NCBI RefSeq assembly: GCF_003576455.2
Contig: NZ_CP032869.1
Span: 5,208,001 to 5,272,000 of the forward strand
Source of the DNA: Mucilaginibacter celer
GTDB taxonomy: Bacteria > Bacteroidota > Bacteroidia > Sphingobacteriales > Sphingobacteriaceae
Direction: 5' to 3'
Length of the DNA: 64,000 nt
Both the position numbers and the translations under genes were made by a program. Shown piece by piece: positions 24,119 through 33,707 of the stretch; the first letter of the stretch is position 1, and each line of letters starts with the position of its first letter. The notes beneath the pieces were generated by a model. The model was not told where the DNA came from. It saw only the letters and a program-made list of their open reading frames with translations, and searched no databases.

Positions 24119-26935
24119 TTATCTGCTTAAATACATCGATTTCTCTTTGTACAGGTGCCTGAAGTATGGATCCTGCAGGTTTGGAATGAAGCGGATAGCT
24201 TCTCCTGTCGATTTCATTTCAGGGCCAAGCTCCTTGGTAACTTCAGGAAACTTATCGAAAGAGAATACCGGTTCTTTAATAGCATAACCCCAAAGTTTAC
24301 GCTCGATGGTAAAGTCGCTCAGTTTAGCGGCCTCAAGCATTACTTTGGTAGCTATGTTGATGTAAGGCACATCATAAGCTTTGGCGATGAAAGGTACCGT
24401 ACGCGAAGCACGTGGGTTAGCCTCAATTACGTAAACCTTATCATCCTTAACCGCAAACTGGATGTTGAGCAGGCCGCGTACGTTAAGTGCTTTAGCTATC
24501 TTTTTTGTATATTCTTCTATTTGCTGGATAACCACATCCGAAAAATCGAACGGAGGCAGCACAGCATACGAGTCGCCCGAGTGGATGCCGGCAGGCTCAA
24601 TGTGCTCCATCATACCAACAATGTGGGTATCCTCGCCATCGCTTATCGAGTCAGACTCGGCTTCGGCAGCACGGTCAAGGAAGTGGTCGATCAGTACGCG
24701 GTTGCCCGGCAGATTGCGCAGTAAGCTCACTACGGCTTTTTCCAGGTCTTCATCGTTAATTACAATGCTCATGCCCTGGCCGCCTAATACGTAGCTTGGG
24801 CGTACCAGCACAGGATAACCAACTTTGTGGGCCACTTCAAGGGCTTCTTCAGCACTTTCGGCAACACCGTATTTTGGATATGGGATATCAAGATCTTTCA
24901 GCAGGTCTGAGAAACGGCCGCGGTCTTCGGCAATGTCCATATCATTGAATGATGTACCAATGATGCGAATGCCGTGCTCGTGCATTTTCTCGGCCATTTT
25001 GAGGGCAGTTTGGCCACCCAGCTGTACAATTACACCGTAAGGTTTTTCAAGCTCGATGATCTCGCGAACATGCTCCCAGTAAACCGGCTCAAAGTATAGT
25101 TTATCGGCCATGTTAAAGTCGGTTGATACGGTTTCAGGGTTACAGTTAACCATGATAGCCTCATAACCGGCTTCTTTAGCGGCCAATAAGCCGTGAACAC
25201 AGCTGTAATCAAACTCAATACCCTGGCCAATACGGTTAGGGCCTGAACCTAATACAATGATCTTCTTCCGGTCAGACGCTACCGATTCGTTTTCGCCTTC
25301 ATAGCTCGAGTAGTAGTAAGGGGTTTTGGCCGGGAACTCTGCAGCGCAGGTATCAACCATTTTGTAAACACGGCGCATGCCCAGGGCTTTGCGGCGCTGA
25401 TAAACGTCCTCTTCGGTTACGTTACCCAAAATATGGGCTATCTGCACGTCCGAGAAACCTTTTTGCTTTAGTTGGAACAGGAACTCTTCGGGAACATTGT
25501 TCAGCGAGTAGCGGCGAAGTTCTGTTTCCATATTAACCAGGTCCTGGATCTGGTTCAGGAACCAGCGGTCGATCTTGGTTGCTTTACGTACCGATTCGAT
25601 TGGTACACCAAGGCTCAGGGCATCATAAATGTGGAACAACCTATCCCAGCTTGGATGCTCCAAACTGGCCATAATCTCTTCAAGGTTACGGCTCTGGCGG
25701 CCATCCGCACCTAAACCGGCACGGCCGATCTCCAGACTCTGGCAGGCTTTCTGTAAAGCCTCGGTAAAGCTGCGGCCAATGCCCATTACTTCACCTACCG
25801 ATTTCATTTGCAGGCCTAACTCTTTGTTGGCACCTTTAAATTTATCAAAGTTCCAGCGCGGTATTTTAACGATCACGTAATCCAGCGTAGGCTCAAAATA
25901 AGCCGAAGTGGTTTTGGTGATCTGGTTTTCAATTTCGTCAAGGTTATAACCTATAGCCAGTTTAGCGGCAATTTTAGCAATCGGGTAGCCGGTAGCTTTT
26001 GATGCCAGGGCTGATGAGCGTGATACACGTGGGTTAATCTCGATAGCGATGATCGATTCATCGGCCGGGTTTACCGAAAACTGTACGTTACAGCCACCCG
26101 CGAAGTTACCAATGGCACGCATCATTTTGATGGCCTGGTTACGCATTTCCTGGTAGCAGCGGTCGCTCAGGGTCATGGCCGGAGCCACGGTGATCGAATC
26201 GCCGGTGTGGATGCCCATCGGGTCGAAGTTTTCTATCGAACAGATGATGATCACGTTATCGTTGCTATCGCGCAACAATTCCAGCTCGTATTCTTTCCAG
26301 CCTAATACAGCCTGCTCAACCAATACCTCGTGGGTTGGTGAAGCCTGCAAGCCACGGTTAAGCGCTGCGTCAAAATCTTCTTTACGGTGTACAAAGCCTG
26401 CACCTTTACCACCAAGTGTGTAGCTTGGGCGAATTACCAGCGGAAAGCCGATCTCCTGGGCGCCTTCTTTACCTTCCAGAAATGAGTTGGCAATTTTTGA
26501 TTTGGCAACGCCAACACCAATGTCAACCATCAGCTGGCGGAAAGCCTCGCGGTTTTCAGTTTTTTCGATGGCGGCGATATCAACACCGATAACTTTAACG
26601 CCATACTTTTCCCATATGCCGCGCTCTGAAGCTTCGATACACAGGTTAAGCGCTGTTTGGCCACCCATGGTAGGCAAAACGGCGTCGATCTGTTGTTCGC
26701 TTAAAATTTTCTCAATGCTTTCGCAGGTTAGCGGCAAAAGGTACACGTGGTCGCTAATCACCTTATCCGTCATGATAGTTGCCGGATTGCTGTTGATGAT
26801 AGAAACTGAAATGCCTTCTTCTTTTAGCGAGAGAGCGGCTTGAGAGCCGGAATAATCAAATTCGCATGCCTGGCCGATAATGATTGGACCTGAACCGATA
26901 ATCAGGACGGATTTGATGGAGGTGTCTTTGGGCAT
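24119..26935 (-). CDS. carB: Carbamoyl-phosphate synthase large chain, lacking the MGS domain
   Basis: About 938 residues from ATG 26935 (MPKDTSIKSV). It makes carbamoyl phosphate for pyrimidines and arginine from bicarbonate, ATP and ammonia delivered by CarA. Both ATP-grasp halves are complete (GSGPIIIGQACEFDYSG near the N-terminus and GSGPNRIGQGIEFDYS midway). The protein ends soon after the second grasp domain (LGPEMKSTGEAI... MYLSR), so the roughly 130-residue MGS-like allosteric domain of E. coli CarB is missing. carA is not adjacent. Confidence 0.95.
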   Translation of the reverse strand: MPKDTSIKSVLIIGSGPIIIGQACEFDYSGSQAALSLKEEGISVSIINSNPATIMTDKVISDHVYLLPLTCESIEKILSEQQIDAVLPTMGGQTALNLCIEASERGIWEKYGVKVIGVDIAAIEKTENREAFRQLMVDIGVGVAKSKIANSFLEGKEGAQEIGFPLVIRPSYTLGGKGAGFVHRKEDFDAALNRGLQASPTHEVLVEQAVLGWKEYELELLRDSNDNVIIICSIENFDPMGIHTGDSITVAPAMTLSDRCYQEMRNQAIKMMRAIGNFAGGCNVQFSVNPADESIIAIEINPRVSRSSALASKATGYPIAKIAAKLAIGYNLDEIENQITKTTSAYFEPTLDYVIVKIPRWNFDKFKGANKELGLQMKSVGEVMGIGRSFTEALQKACQSLEIGRAGLGADGRQSRNLEEIMASLEHPSWDRLFHIYDALSLGVPIESVRKATKIDRWFLNQIQDLVNMETELRRYSLNNVPEEFLFQLKQKGFSDVQIAHILGNVTEEDVYQRRKALGMRRVYKMVDTCAAEFPAKTPYYYSSYEGENESVASDRKKIIVLGSGPNRIGQGIEFDYSCVHGLLAAKEAGYEAIMVNCNPETVSTDFNMADKLYFEPVYWEHVREIIELEKPYGVIVQLGGQTALKMAEKMHEHGIRIIGTSFNDMDIAEDRGRFSDLLKDLDIPYPKYGVAESAEEALEVAHKVGYPVLVRPSYVLGGQGMSIVINDEDLEKAVVSLLRNLPGNRVLIDHFLDRAAEAESDSISDGEDTHIVGMMEHIEPAGIHSGDSYAVLPPFDFSDVVIQQIEEYTKKIAKALNVRGLLNIQFAVKDDKVYVIEANPRASRTVPFIAKAYDVPYINIATKVMLEAAKLSDFTIERKLWGYAIKEPVFSFDKFPEVTKELGPEMKSTGEAIRFIPNLQDPYFRHLYKEKSMYLSR

Positions 26936-27047
26936 AGGGCTTTTATTTTTAAAAAGTTCCAAGTCAAAAGTCCATTGTCAATCATGACGATAAACTGTTA
27001 TACCTATGCGCTGATAGCCAGGAAATCCCGACCTCAGCGTCGGGGTG

Positions 27048-27055
27048 CAAAGATA
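27048..27055 (-). promoter_or_regulatory. Candidate -7 element for carB
   Basis: TATCTTTG on the minus strand matches TANNTTTG exactly, 113 bases before the carB start; no good TTTG is at the -33 position. A small hairpin, CCCGAC-CTCAGC-GTCGGG, lies between it and the gene and would be in the leader. The rest of the 331-base divergent gap (26936-27266) is AT-rich with nothing else recognisable. Confidence 0.45.
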
Positions 27056-27266
27056 GAGTTTTAACAAACACGATTTATGTTTTTTTTCAGATTTAATATT
27101 GACTCCGCCGTGCCTCGTTTTTTTTAACATTCAGGGCGCTTTTTTTGTAAAACAATTGCCTTAATATTTCTGTAAAATGTAATTATATTTACATACGGCA
27201 GCTGCTGTACAATTCCAATTTAACCTGTGCCTGCGTTAACGCGCAAGTACCTATTTTTAAAGAACT

Positions 27267-27794
27267 ATGATGAGGAAGCCCGTTGTTCTATTATTGGCGG
27301 CTCTTTTGTTTTTCGGCAGCTGCGCCATGCTGCAATCTGTTGTTAAGGGAACTTTTCCATACACGGCCAACATTGTTATACCGCATTCAGCCAGAGTTGA
27401 TGAAGCGCAAACGGCCATCAGTACGGGCAATAGCTTCGACCAGGACTTTACCAAAGACGGCAATAACGCCAGCCGCATCAGCGAAGTGCGTATAGTATCG
27501 GCCAAACTGCAATCCAGCGATCCGTCCGACTATAACATCGGCAATATAGCCTCGTTACGGGTTTATATGGCCAAAAACGATGGAAGCGACGAAGTGATGG
27601 TGGCTATCCGTAAAGACATTGCGGCAAACTCGGGAAACAGCATAACACTTGATATTGATAATTCGCATTTCCTGGATGCTTTGGTACGCCAGCCGGGCGT
27701 GCGCATCAGGATGGTTTATCGCCTGCGTAAAGCGGCAGATACCGACGTAAGCCTGAAAGTATCGCTGGGGATAGGTTCAACCCCGGCTAATTGA
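27267..27794 (+). CDS. Small lipoprotein, unknown function
   Basis: A 175-residue protein with a signal peptide ending in a lipobox (FFGSC, Cys about 19). The mature part is strand-rich and resembles a single beta-sandwich (VRIVSAKLQSSDPSDYNIGN). There is no recognised family. It converges with panD, 28 bases apart. Confidence 0.65.
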   Translation: MMRKPVVLLLAALLFFGSCAMLQSVVKGTFPYTANIVIPHSARVDEAQTAISTGNSFDQDFTKDGNNASRISEVRIVSAKLQSSDPSDYNIGNIASLRVYMAKNDGSDEVMVAIRKDIAANSGNSITLDIDNSHFLDALVRQPGVRIRMVYRLRKAADTDVSLKVSLGIGSTPAN

Positions 27795-27822
27795 TATCAC
27801 CGGGGAGTTTTGAAAGGATAAT

Positions 27823-28173
27823 TTACTTAATCAGTTTGTTATCCGAATCGGGGAAAATTAAAATAGGCTCGTAGTTGCGGGCTTCGTCAACCTCCATGTA
27901 CGCGTACGACATGATGATCACAATATCGCCAACCTGTGCCAGGCGGGCGGTAGCGCCGTTAAGGCAAACTGTACCTGTGCCGCGCTCGCCTTTAATAACA
28001 TAGGTTTCAAAGCGTGCACCATTATTATTATTCACTATCTGTACCTTTTCGTTGGGGATGATATTGGCCGCCTCAATCAGGTCTTCATCAATAGTGATAC
28101 TGCCCACATAGTTCAACTCGGCCTGAGTTACCTTAACCCGGTGAATTTTGGACTTTAATACTTCAATTATCAT
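27823..28173 (-). CDS. panD: Aspartate 1-decarboxylase
   Basis: A 116-residue pyruvoyl enzyme that makes beta-alanine from aspartate for pantothenate. The self-cleavage site is the Gly-Ser in LNYVGSITID (about residues 24-25), which yields the pyruvoyl group. Further matches are VQIVNNNNGARFETYVI and GTGTVCLNGATARLAQVGDIVI. It lies downstream of panC on the same strand, separated by a 167-base gap that carries a palindrome. Confidence 0.95.
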   Translation of the reverse strand: MIIEVLKSKIHRVKVTQAELNYVGSITIDEDLIEAANIIPNEKVQIVNNNNGARFETYVIKGERGTGTVCLNGATARLAQVGDIVIIMSYAYMEVDEARNYEPILIFPDSDNKLIK

Positions 28174-28195
28174 GGCGCAAAGTTAGGAATTATTA

Positions 28196-28325
28196 GTTCA
28201 TGGTTCATAGTTGATAGTTCATAGTATTTGTTAGCTGATTGTAAATAGTTTATAGCATTTTCTTGACTACAACCTATCTGCTCGCTTGCAAAAAAACCAT
28301 GAACTATCAACTATGATCCATGAAC
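28196..28325. repeat. 27-bp inverted repeat in the panC-panD gap
   Basis: An arm beginning GTTCATGGTTCATAGTTGAT at 28196-28222 is matched by its complement at 28299-28325 with one mismatch; the centre is 76 bases. Each arm is itself made of 7-base units of the kind (A)GTTCAT/AGTTGAT, so it may have grown from a simple repeat. Confidence 0.85.
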
Positions 28326-28340
28326 CATATGCTCCTCTAA

Positions 28341-29195
28341 TTAAAGCAACACGTTATCTATCAATCTTGTTTTACCTACGCGGGCGGCAACAAGCGCCAC
28401 AAAACTTTCCGAAGCACCGGTTGCCGGGTGAAGGGTTTTACCATCGGCAATTTCAAAATATTCCAGTTCAACGCCGGGCTCGGCCGAAATTGTTTGGGCA
28501 GCCTGCTCCTGTAGTTCGGTTATTTTTGTTTTGTCGAAATTATCTTTAACCCAATTTAAAGTTTTTGATAAAACAAGCGAATGTTCGCGGTCATAAGCCG
28601 TTAAATGAATATTTCTCGAGCTCATGGCCAGCCCATCCGGCTCACGCTCAATGGGGCACATCACCAGTTTAACGGGCAGGTTCAGTTTTTCAACCATTTT
28701 ACTGATCACCATAAACTGCTGGTAATCCTTCTGCCCAAAAAAAGCCACATCGGGCTTAACAATATTAAACAGTTTATACACTACCTGCGTAACACCCTGG
28801 TAATGCCCCGGCCTGAATTTACCTTCAAGCAGGTGCTCCAGGTCGCCCATATTAAAATGCCATTTCTCATTATCATCATACATCTCGGTAACCTGGGGGT
28901 TAAACAGAATATCGCAGTTAACTTCTTCCAGGCGGCGGATATCGTCGGCTATGGGGCGGGGGTATTTTTCCAGGTCTTTGGGATCATTAAACTGGGTGGG
29001 GTTTACAAATATGCTGCACACTACCTGGGTGCTTTGCTGTTTGGCCAGTTCAATTAAACCAAGGTGCCCTTTATGTAGTGCGCCCATGGTGGGTACAAAG
29101 CCAATTACCTTTACCGGTTTACGGTTAAAGTAATCTGTTATCTCTTTTTTGGTGGCGAATATTTTCAATGTAACAGGGATTACAAAATCTGGCAA
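28341..29195 (-). CDS. panC: Pantothenate synthetase
   Basis: A 284-residue protein that joins pantoate and beta-alanine using ATP. Clear family motifs: FVPTMGALHKGHLGLI (ATP-binding HIGH-like), SIFVNPTQFN, FGQKDYQQ and the KMSKS-like region VMCPIEREPDGLAMSSRN. It precedes panD, the source of its beta-alanine, in the same direction. Its start region is divergent from the glycogen-synthase-like gene. The ATG at 29195 gives the usual length of about 280. Confidence 0.95.
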   Translation of the reverse strand: MPDFVIPVTLKIFATKKEITDYFNRKPVKVIGFVPTMGALHKGHLGLIELAKQQSTQVVCSIFVNPTQFNDPKDLEKYPRPIADDIRRLEEVNCDILFNPQVTEMYDDNEKWHFNMGDLEHLLEGKFRPGHYQGVTQVVYKLFNIVKPDVAFFGQKDYQQFMVISKMVEKLNLPVKLVMCPIEREPDGLAMSSRNIHLTAYDREHSLVLSKTLNWVKDNFDKTKITELQEQAAQTISAEPGVELEYFEIADGKTLHPATGASESFVALVAARVGKTRLIDNVLL

Positions 29196-29242
29196 AGGTG
29201 TACAATTACTTAAAAATAACCAAAACTAACTTGCATAATCGG

Positions 29243-29273
29243 TTGCCAGTTTATATAATATTAGTTATATTTG
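29243..29273 (+). promoter_or_regulatory. Promoter of the GT5-like gene
   Basis: TATATTTG at 29266-29273 is a perfect TANNTTTG, with TTG 20 bases upstream (29243-29245). The start codon is 50 bases further. Confidence 0.65.
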
Positions 29274-29322
29274 CAAACTCAAATTTTTTGAACTTCTTTA
29301 CATTTTAAATACTGATTTAGTG

Positions 29323-30147
29323 ATGGGTAAATCTAAGCTTCTGTTTGTAACTCATGAAATGTCTCCTTTTCTCGAACTCACAAAAATTGCTGAAATAACA
29401 CGCCAACTCCCGCAGGCCATGCAGGATAAAGGTTACGAGATTCGTATCCTTATGCCGCGTTTCGGTAATATCAACGAGCGCAGGAACCGTCTTCATGAGG
29501 TGATCCGGTTATCGGGTATGAACATCATTATTGATGATAACGATAATCCGCTCATCATCAAGGTAGCATCTATCCCGGCGGCGCGTATGCAGGTGTATTT
29601 TTTAGATAATGAAGAATATTTTCAGCGTAAACACGTATTTGCCGATAAAGATGGCAAATTTTACGCCGATAACGATGAGCGCATGATCTTCTTTTGCAAG
29701 GGCGCACTCGAAACCGTTAAAAAGTTAGGCTGGGCTCCGGATATCATCCACTGCCATGGCTGGATGAGCGCCCTGGTGCCTGCGTATCTTAAAACCAGCT
29801 ACAAAGACGACCCTACTTTTAAACATTCAAAAATTGTTTACTCGATTTATGAAAATGATTTAAAAGACAATATGGGTGCCGCCTTTGCCAACAAAGCGGT
29901 GATGAGCAACATGACCGAAAAACACGTTGAGCCTTACGGAAACGGCTCAATCCCGGCACTTTATGCCGGTGCCATCCACTACTCGGACGGCATTGTTTTA
30001 GGCGACGCCAATATCGACGCGGATGTGTTAAATAATGTTAAAAACAGCAATAAATCGGTTTTGGAATTTGAATCTACTTCAGATTTCGAAAATTATTACA
30101 ATTTTTACGACGAAATTACCAACGACGAATTGGTGCATGTTGCATAA
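29323..30147 (+). CDS. Glycogen/starch synthase N-terminal half, stand-alone (GT5-like)
   Basis: 274 residues from the ATG at 29323 (GTG 29320 is one codon earlier). It matches only the N-terminal Rossmann domain of GT5 glycogen synthases: LFVTHEMSPFLELTKIAEITR in the place of the KxGGL loop (EVAPFxKTGGL), IRILMPRFG, and DIIHCHGWMSALVPAYLK. The GT-B C-terminal domain that binds ADP-glucose is missing and the KTGGL lysine-glycine loop is altered (LTKIAE), so glycogen synthesis is doubtful. It is co-directional with the DUF4270 gene 15 bases on. Confidence 0.8.
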   Translation: MGKSKLLFVTHEMSPFLELTKIAEITRQLPQAMQDKGYEIRILMPRFGNINERRNRLHEVIRLSGMNIIIDDNDNPLIIKVASIPAARMQVYFLDNEEYFQRKHVFADKDGKFYADNDERMIFFCKGALETVKKLGWAPDIIHCHGWMSALVPAYLKTSYKDDPTFKHSKIVYSIYENDLKDNMGAAFANKAVMSNMTEKHVEPYGNGSIPALYAGAIHYSDGIVLGDANIDADVLNNVKNSNKSVLEFESTSDFENYYNFYDEITNDELVHVA

Positions 30148-30162
30148 TACTTAATATTATAT

Positions 30163-31560
30163 ATGAAATTTTTCCGATTAGACTTATTGACCCTGTTAAT
30201 AAGTCTTTTTATTTTGAATGGTTGTAAACGTCAGGATGGCATTGGATTAGGTGTAAATGATCAAAACGAGATCAGCGGCAACCTGATAGTGGATACCAAC
30301 GTTATTGTCAACACTGTTGCCGAGGATACTGCTGCAACATCGGGGCTTAGTAAAACTCCGCTTGCCAACTTTGTCGATCCGGTTTTTGGTACCACCCAAT
30401 CGTTTGTGGCTATTGGTGTAAACCTGCCAAACAACGCCGCTTATACTGTACCGGCAGGTACTTTATCAATCGACTCGGCTGTATTGGTGCTAAGGTATGC
30501 CGATGGTTTTTACGGCGATTCGCTGGCCTCTCGTTATAAAATAAGCGCTTACCAGCTCCAGAATAAAGTAGAAAGCAAAACCTACTACAGCAACAACCAC
30601 TGGGATCCGGATTTGGGCCAGTTGCTGGGTACAAAAAACTTTACCGCACGTACACATGATAGTATCACCATTGCCCGTATCCGTACCGATACGGTAGATA
30701 CCATCCAGCGTGTACCGCCCCAGTTGCGCGTGCCGATCAGCAAGGCTTTTATCTACAACCATTTATTCAATGCGCCGGGTAATGAACTTTCGTCAGTTAC
30801 GGCTTTCCAAAATTCGTTTAAAGGCGTGTATCTTAAGTTAGACAGGGCGCAGGCCAGCGATGCAGGTGGTGTGATTCAGCTAAACCTGACCTCATCAAGC
30901 ATCGATATTTTTTATAAAGTGGTTAATAATTCAACCACGGATACTGCTTCCGTGTCCTTACCATTTTTTAACCGCGCCGCCGAGGTTAAACATAATTATG
31001 AAGGCACACCGGTCGAAACGCAATTAAAGGCTTCGCTTACCAACCCAGGGGTATCGCAAAATACAATCTACATGCAGGGTCTTGCAGGCTTAAGGGCTAA
31101 AGTAAGCTTCCCCGGCCTGGAAAAACTTGCCGACTCGGCCATTGTATTAAACCGTGCCGAAATTGTAATTACGCCAAAAGCAGGCTCGGGTGTGCCTTAT
31201 GCGCCGCTGCCCAAGCTAACCATGTATAAGCTTGATCTGGCTAAGCAACGCGCCCTTATTCAGGATGCAAACGGCAACGATCCTCGTTCGCAAACAAGTT
31301 TGTTCGGCGGCAGGTATGATCGTACCAAAAAAGAATACCACTTCCTGGTTACGGCCTACGTACAGGATTTGATCAGTAAAAAAACGGTTGATTACGGTAC
31401 TTTCATAGCCCCGGTTGATACCACTTTAATTAACACAACAACCGGTATTGACGTTGGTCCTACGGTGCTCACGGCCGCCCGTTCGGTACTGGTGGGCAGC
31501 GATAAAACATCCCCTTACAGCATTCGCCTCAACATTATCTATACCCGCATCCGCAAGTAA
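30163..31560 (+). CDS. DUF4270 lipoprotein
   Basis: A 465-residue protein with a signal peptide and lipobox (LFILNGC, Cys about 21). The mature part is mostly beta strands, beginning with the IGLGVNDQN motif typical of DUF4270, a family confined largely to Bacteroidota and of unknown function. Between the GT5-like gene and glmS; this order recurs in relatives as far as I know, hinting at an envelope or polysaccharide link. Confidence 0.85.
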   Translation: MKFFRLDLLTLLISLFILNGCKRQDGIGLGVNDQNEISGNLIVDTNVIVNTVAEDTAATSGLSKTPLANFVDPVFGTTQSFVAIGVNLPNNAAYTVPAGTLSIDSAVLVLRYADGFYGDSLASRYKISAYQLQNKVESKTYYSNNHWDPDLGQLLGTKNFTARTHDSITIARIRTDTVDTIQRVPPQLRVPISKAFIYNHLFNAPGNELSSVTAFQNSFKGVYLKLDRAQASDAGGVIQLNLTSSSIDIFYKVVNNSTTDTASVSLPFFNRAAEVKHNYEGTPVETQLKASLTNPGVSQNTIYMQGLAGLRAKVSFPGLEKLADSAIVLNRAEIVITPKAGSGVPYAPLPKLTMYKLDLAKQRALIQDANGNDPRSQTSLFGGRYDRTKKEYHFLVTAYVQDLISKKTVDYGTFIAPVDTTLINTTTGIDVGPTVLTAARSVLVGSDKTSPYSIRLNIIYTRIRK

Positions 31561-31583
31561 GATATCATACAATACATATAAAG

Positions 31584-31607
31584 AATCCCCGCTTAGGGGA
31601 TTTTTTT
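31584..31607 (+). terminator. Terminator after the DUF4270 gene
   Basis: AATCCCC, loop GCTTA, GGGGATT, then a run of T. Confidence 0.85.
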
Positions 31608-31749
31608 GTTTAAGCCAAATGCACTTTTTAAAATAGTTTTTTAAGTATTTAAAAACTTTAGCTTTTCGGCAAAAAATCAAAATAATTATTGCTGTTATGT
31701 GTTATATAGCTGTTTATTTTGCGGCGTTTAACATTTTACTTAAATATTT

Positions 31750-33585
31750 ATGTGCGGAATTGTTGGTTACATAGGGTTCAGAGATGCGTATCCTATCGTT
31801 ATAAAAGGGCTTCACCGGCTCGAATACCGGGGCTATGACAGTGCCGGCGTAGCATTACTGAATTACGAACTTAAGGTTTATAAAAAAGCCGGTAAAGTTG
31901 ATGATCTTGAAAATTTTGTAAAGGGGCTTAATCTCAAAGGTTCTGTAGGCATGGGGCATACCCGCTGGGCCACACACGGCGCCCCGAGCGACAGGAACTC
32001 CCACCCCCACTCATCGGGCGACAGGAAGTTAACCATCATCCATAACGGTATCATCGAAAATTATGGCCCCCTTAAAGAAACGCTTATAGCTAAAGGGCAT
32101 GTGTTTAAAAGCGATACCGATACCGAGGTTTTAATTCATCTGGTTGAGGATATTCAGCAGGCAACCGGCATGGATTTAAAGGAAGCCGTGCGCATTGCCC
32201 TCAACAAAGTAATAGGCGCTTATGCTATAGTGATTATGAGTGCCGATGAACCCGATTTGCTCATTGCCGCGCGCAAAGGAAGCCCCATGGTTATCGGCGT
32301 TGGCAAAGGCGAATATTTTATTGCATCAGATGCTACGCCTATTGTTGAGTATACCAAAAACGTTATCTACCTAAACGATAACGAAATTGCCTACGTACAA
32401 CGCGAAGGCCTGCTGGTAAAAAATATCGACAACTCCATCCAGATCCCCTATATCCAGGAACTCGACCTTAAGCTGGAAATGCTGGAGAAAGGCGGCTACG
32501 ACCATTTTATGCTCAAAGAGATCTATGAGCAGCCCCGATCTATCCGCGATTGTCTTCGCGGCCGCATTTACCCGCAGCAAGGCAAGGTGCAGCTTGGCGG
32601 CATTAAAGAATATACCGAGAAGCTGAAAAACGTTGACAGGATCATTATTGTAGCCTGCGGCACCTCATGGCATGCCGGCCTGGTAGGCGAATACCTGATT
32701 GAAGAATACGCCCGCGTACCGGTTGAGGTGGAGTATGCTTCCGAGTTCAGGTATCGTAACCCGATCATCACCGAAAAGGATTTGGTGATAGCCATCTCCC
32801 AATCGGGCGAAACTGCCGATACTATGGCAGCCATCGAACTGGCCAAGGAAAAAGGTGCTACCATTTTCGGCATCTGTAACGTGGTTGGCGCATCCATTCC
32901 GCGTTTAACCCATGCAGGGGTTTATACCCATGCCGGGCCCGAAATTGGTGTGGCATCAACCAAGGCTTTCACTGCGCAGGTAAGCGTATTAACGCTTATT
33001 GCATTTTACATTGCCCAACAGCGCGGCAAAATCACCCAAAGCAAAATGGTTGAATACCTTACTGAGTTGAACGAAATCCCCGATCTGGTTAAAGAAGCCC
33101 TTAAATCAAACGATCATATCCAAAACATTGCTGCAAGGTTTAAAGACTCAAGCAATTGTTTATTCCTTGGCCGCGGCAGTTCGTTCCCGGTTGCTTTGGA
33201 AGGTGCTTTGAAGCTTAAAGAGATCTCATACATCCATGCCGAAGGCTATCCTGCTGCCGAGATGAAACACGGCCCTATCGCCCTCATTGATGATGAGATG
33301 CCGGTAGTATTTATCGCCACCAAACATTCATCGTACGAAAAGGTAATCAGCAATATCCAGGAAGTAAAAGCCCGTAAAGGCCACGTAATAGCCATAGTTA
33401 CCGAAGGCGATACCGAGGTAAAAGGTATGGCAGATTACGTGATCGAGATTCCGCAGACGGATGAGGCCTTTGTGCCCCTGCTGGCAACTATCCCCCTGCA
33501 ATTACTGGCTTATCATATAGCGGTAATGCGTGGCTGTAATGTTGATCAGCCACGTAACCTGGCTAAATCTGTTACAGTAGAGTAG
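31750..33585 (+). CDS. glmS: Glutamine-fructose-6-phosphate aminotransferase (isomerizing)
   Basis: A 611-residue protein, normal length. It makes glucosamine-6-phosphate, the entry to UDP-GlcNAc. The N-terminal glutaminase domain has the nucleophile Cys2 (MCGIVGYIG) and the GHTRWATHG and NHPHSS motifs. Two SIS domains follow (residues about 285-430 and 455-600; ISQSGETADT in the first). The end NVDQPRNLAKSVTVE is the signature GlmS C-terminus. No glmS ribozyme was recognised in its 190-base leader. Confidence 0.97.
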   Translation: MCGIVGYIGFRDAYPIVIKGLHRLEYRGYDSAGVALLNYELKVYKKAGKVDDLENFVKGLNLKGSVGMGHTRWATHGAPSDRNSHPHSSGDRKLTIIHNGIIENYGPLKETLIAKGHVFKSDTDTEVLIHLVEDIQQATGMDLKEAVRIALNKVIGAYAIVIMSADEPDLLIAARKGSPMVIGVGKGEYFIASDATPIVEYTKNVIYLNDNEIAYVQREGLLVKNIDNSIQIPYIQELDLKLEMLEKGGYDHFMLKEIYEQPRSIRDCLRGRIYPQQGKVQLGGIKEYTEKLKNVDRIIIVACGTSWHAGLVGEYLIEEYARVPVEVEYASEFRYRNPIITEKDLVIAISQSGETADTMAAIELAKEKGATIFGICNVVGASIPRLTHAGVYTHAGPEIGVASTKAFTAQVSVLTLIAFYIAQQRGKITQSKMVEYLTELNEIPDLVKEALKSNDHIQNIAARFKDSSNCLFLGRGSSFPVALEGALKLKEISYIHAEGYPAAEMKHGPIALIDDEMPVVFIATKHSSYEKVISNIQEVKARKGHVIAIVTEGDTEVKGMADYVIEIPQTDEAFVPLLATIPLQLLAYHIAVMRGCNVDQPRNLAKSVTVE

Positions 33586-33645
33586 TTGGAGCGGAAAGCA
33601 AAAGGCGGAAAGCTAAAAACAGAAAGCTAAATTGATATTTTTTGC

Positions 33646-33675
33646 AACCCCTGCCCTAAGCGGCAGGGGTTTTGT
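33646..33675 (+). terminator. Terminator between glmS and terC
   Basis: AACCCCTGCC and GGCAGGGGTT form a 10-bp stem around CTAAGC, followed by TTGTTATTTTT. It ends just 33 bases before the terC start. Confidence 0.85.
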
Positions 33676-33707
33676 TATTTTTGGAGAGAAACAAATACCT
33701 GCACCCT

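Noticed and set aside
31561..31749. glmS ribozyme in the glmS leader
   Set aside because: Only a terminator and AT-rich sequence are seen; the ribozyme core was not recognised, and it is typical of Firmicutes.
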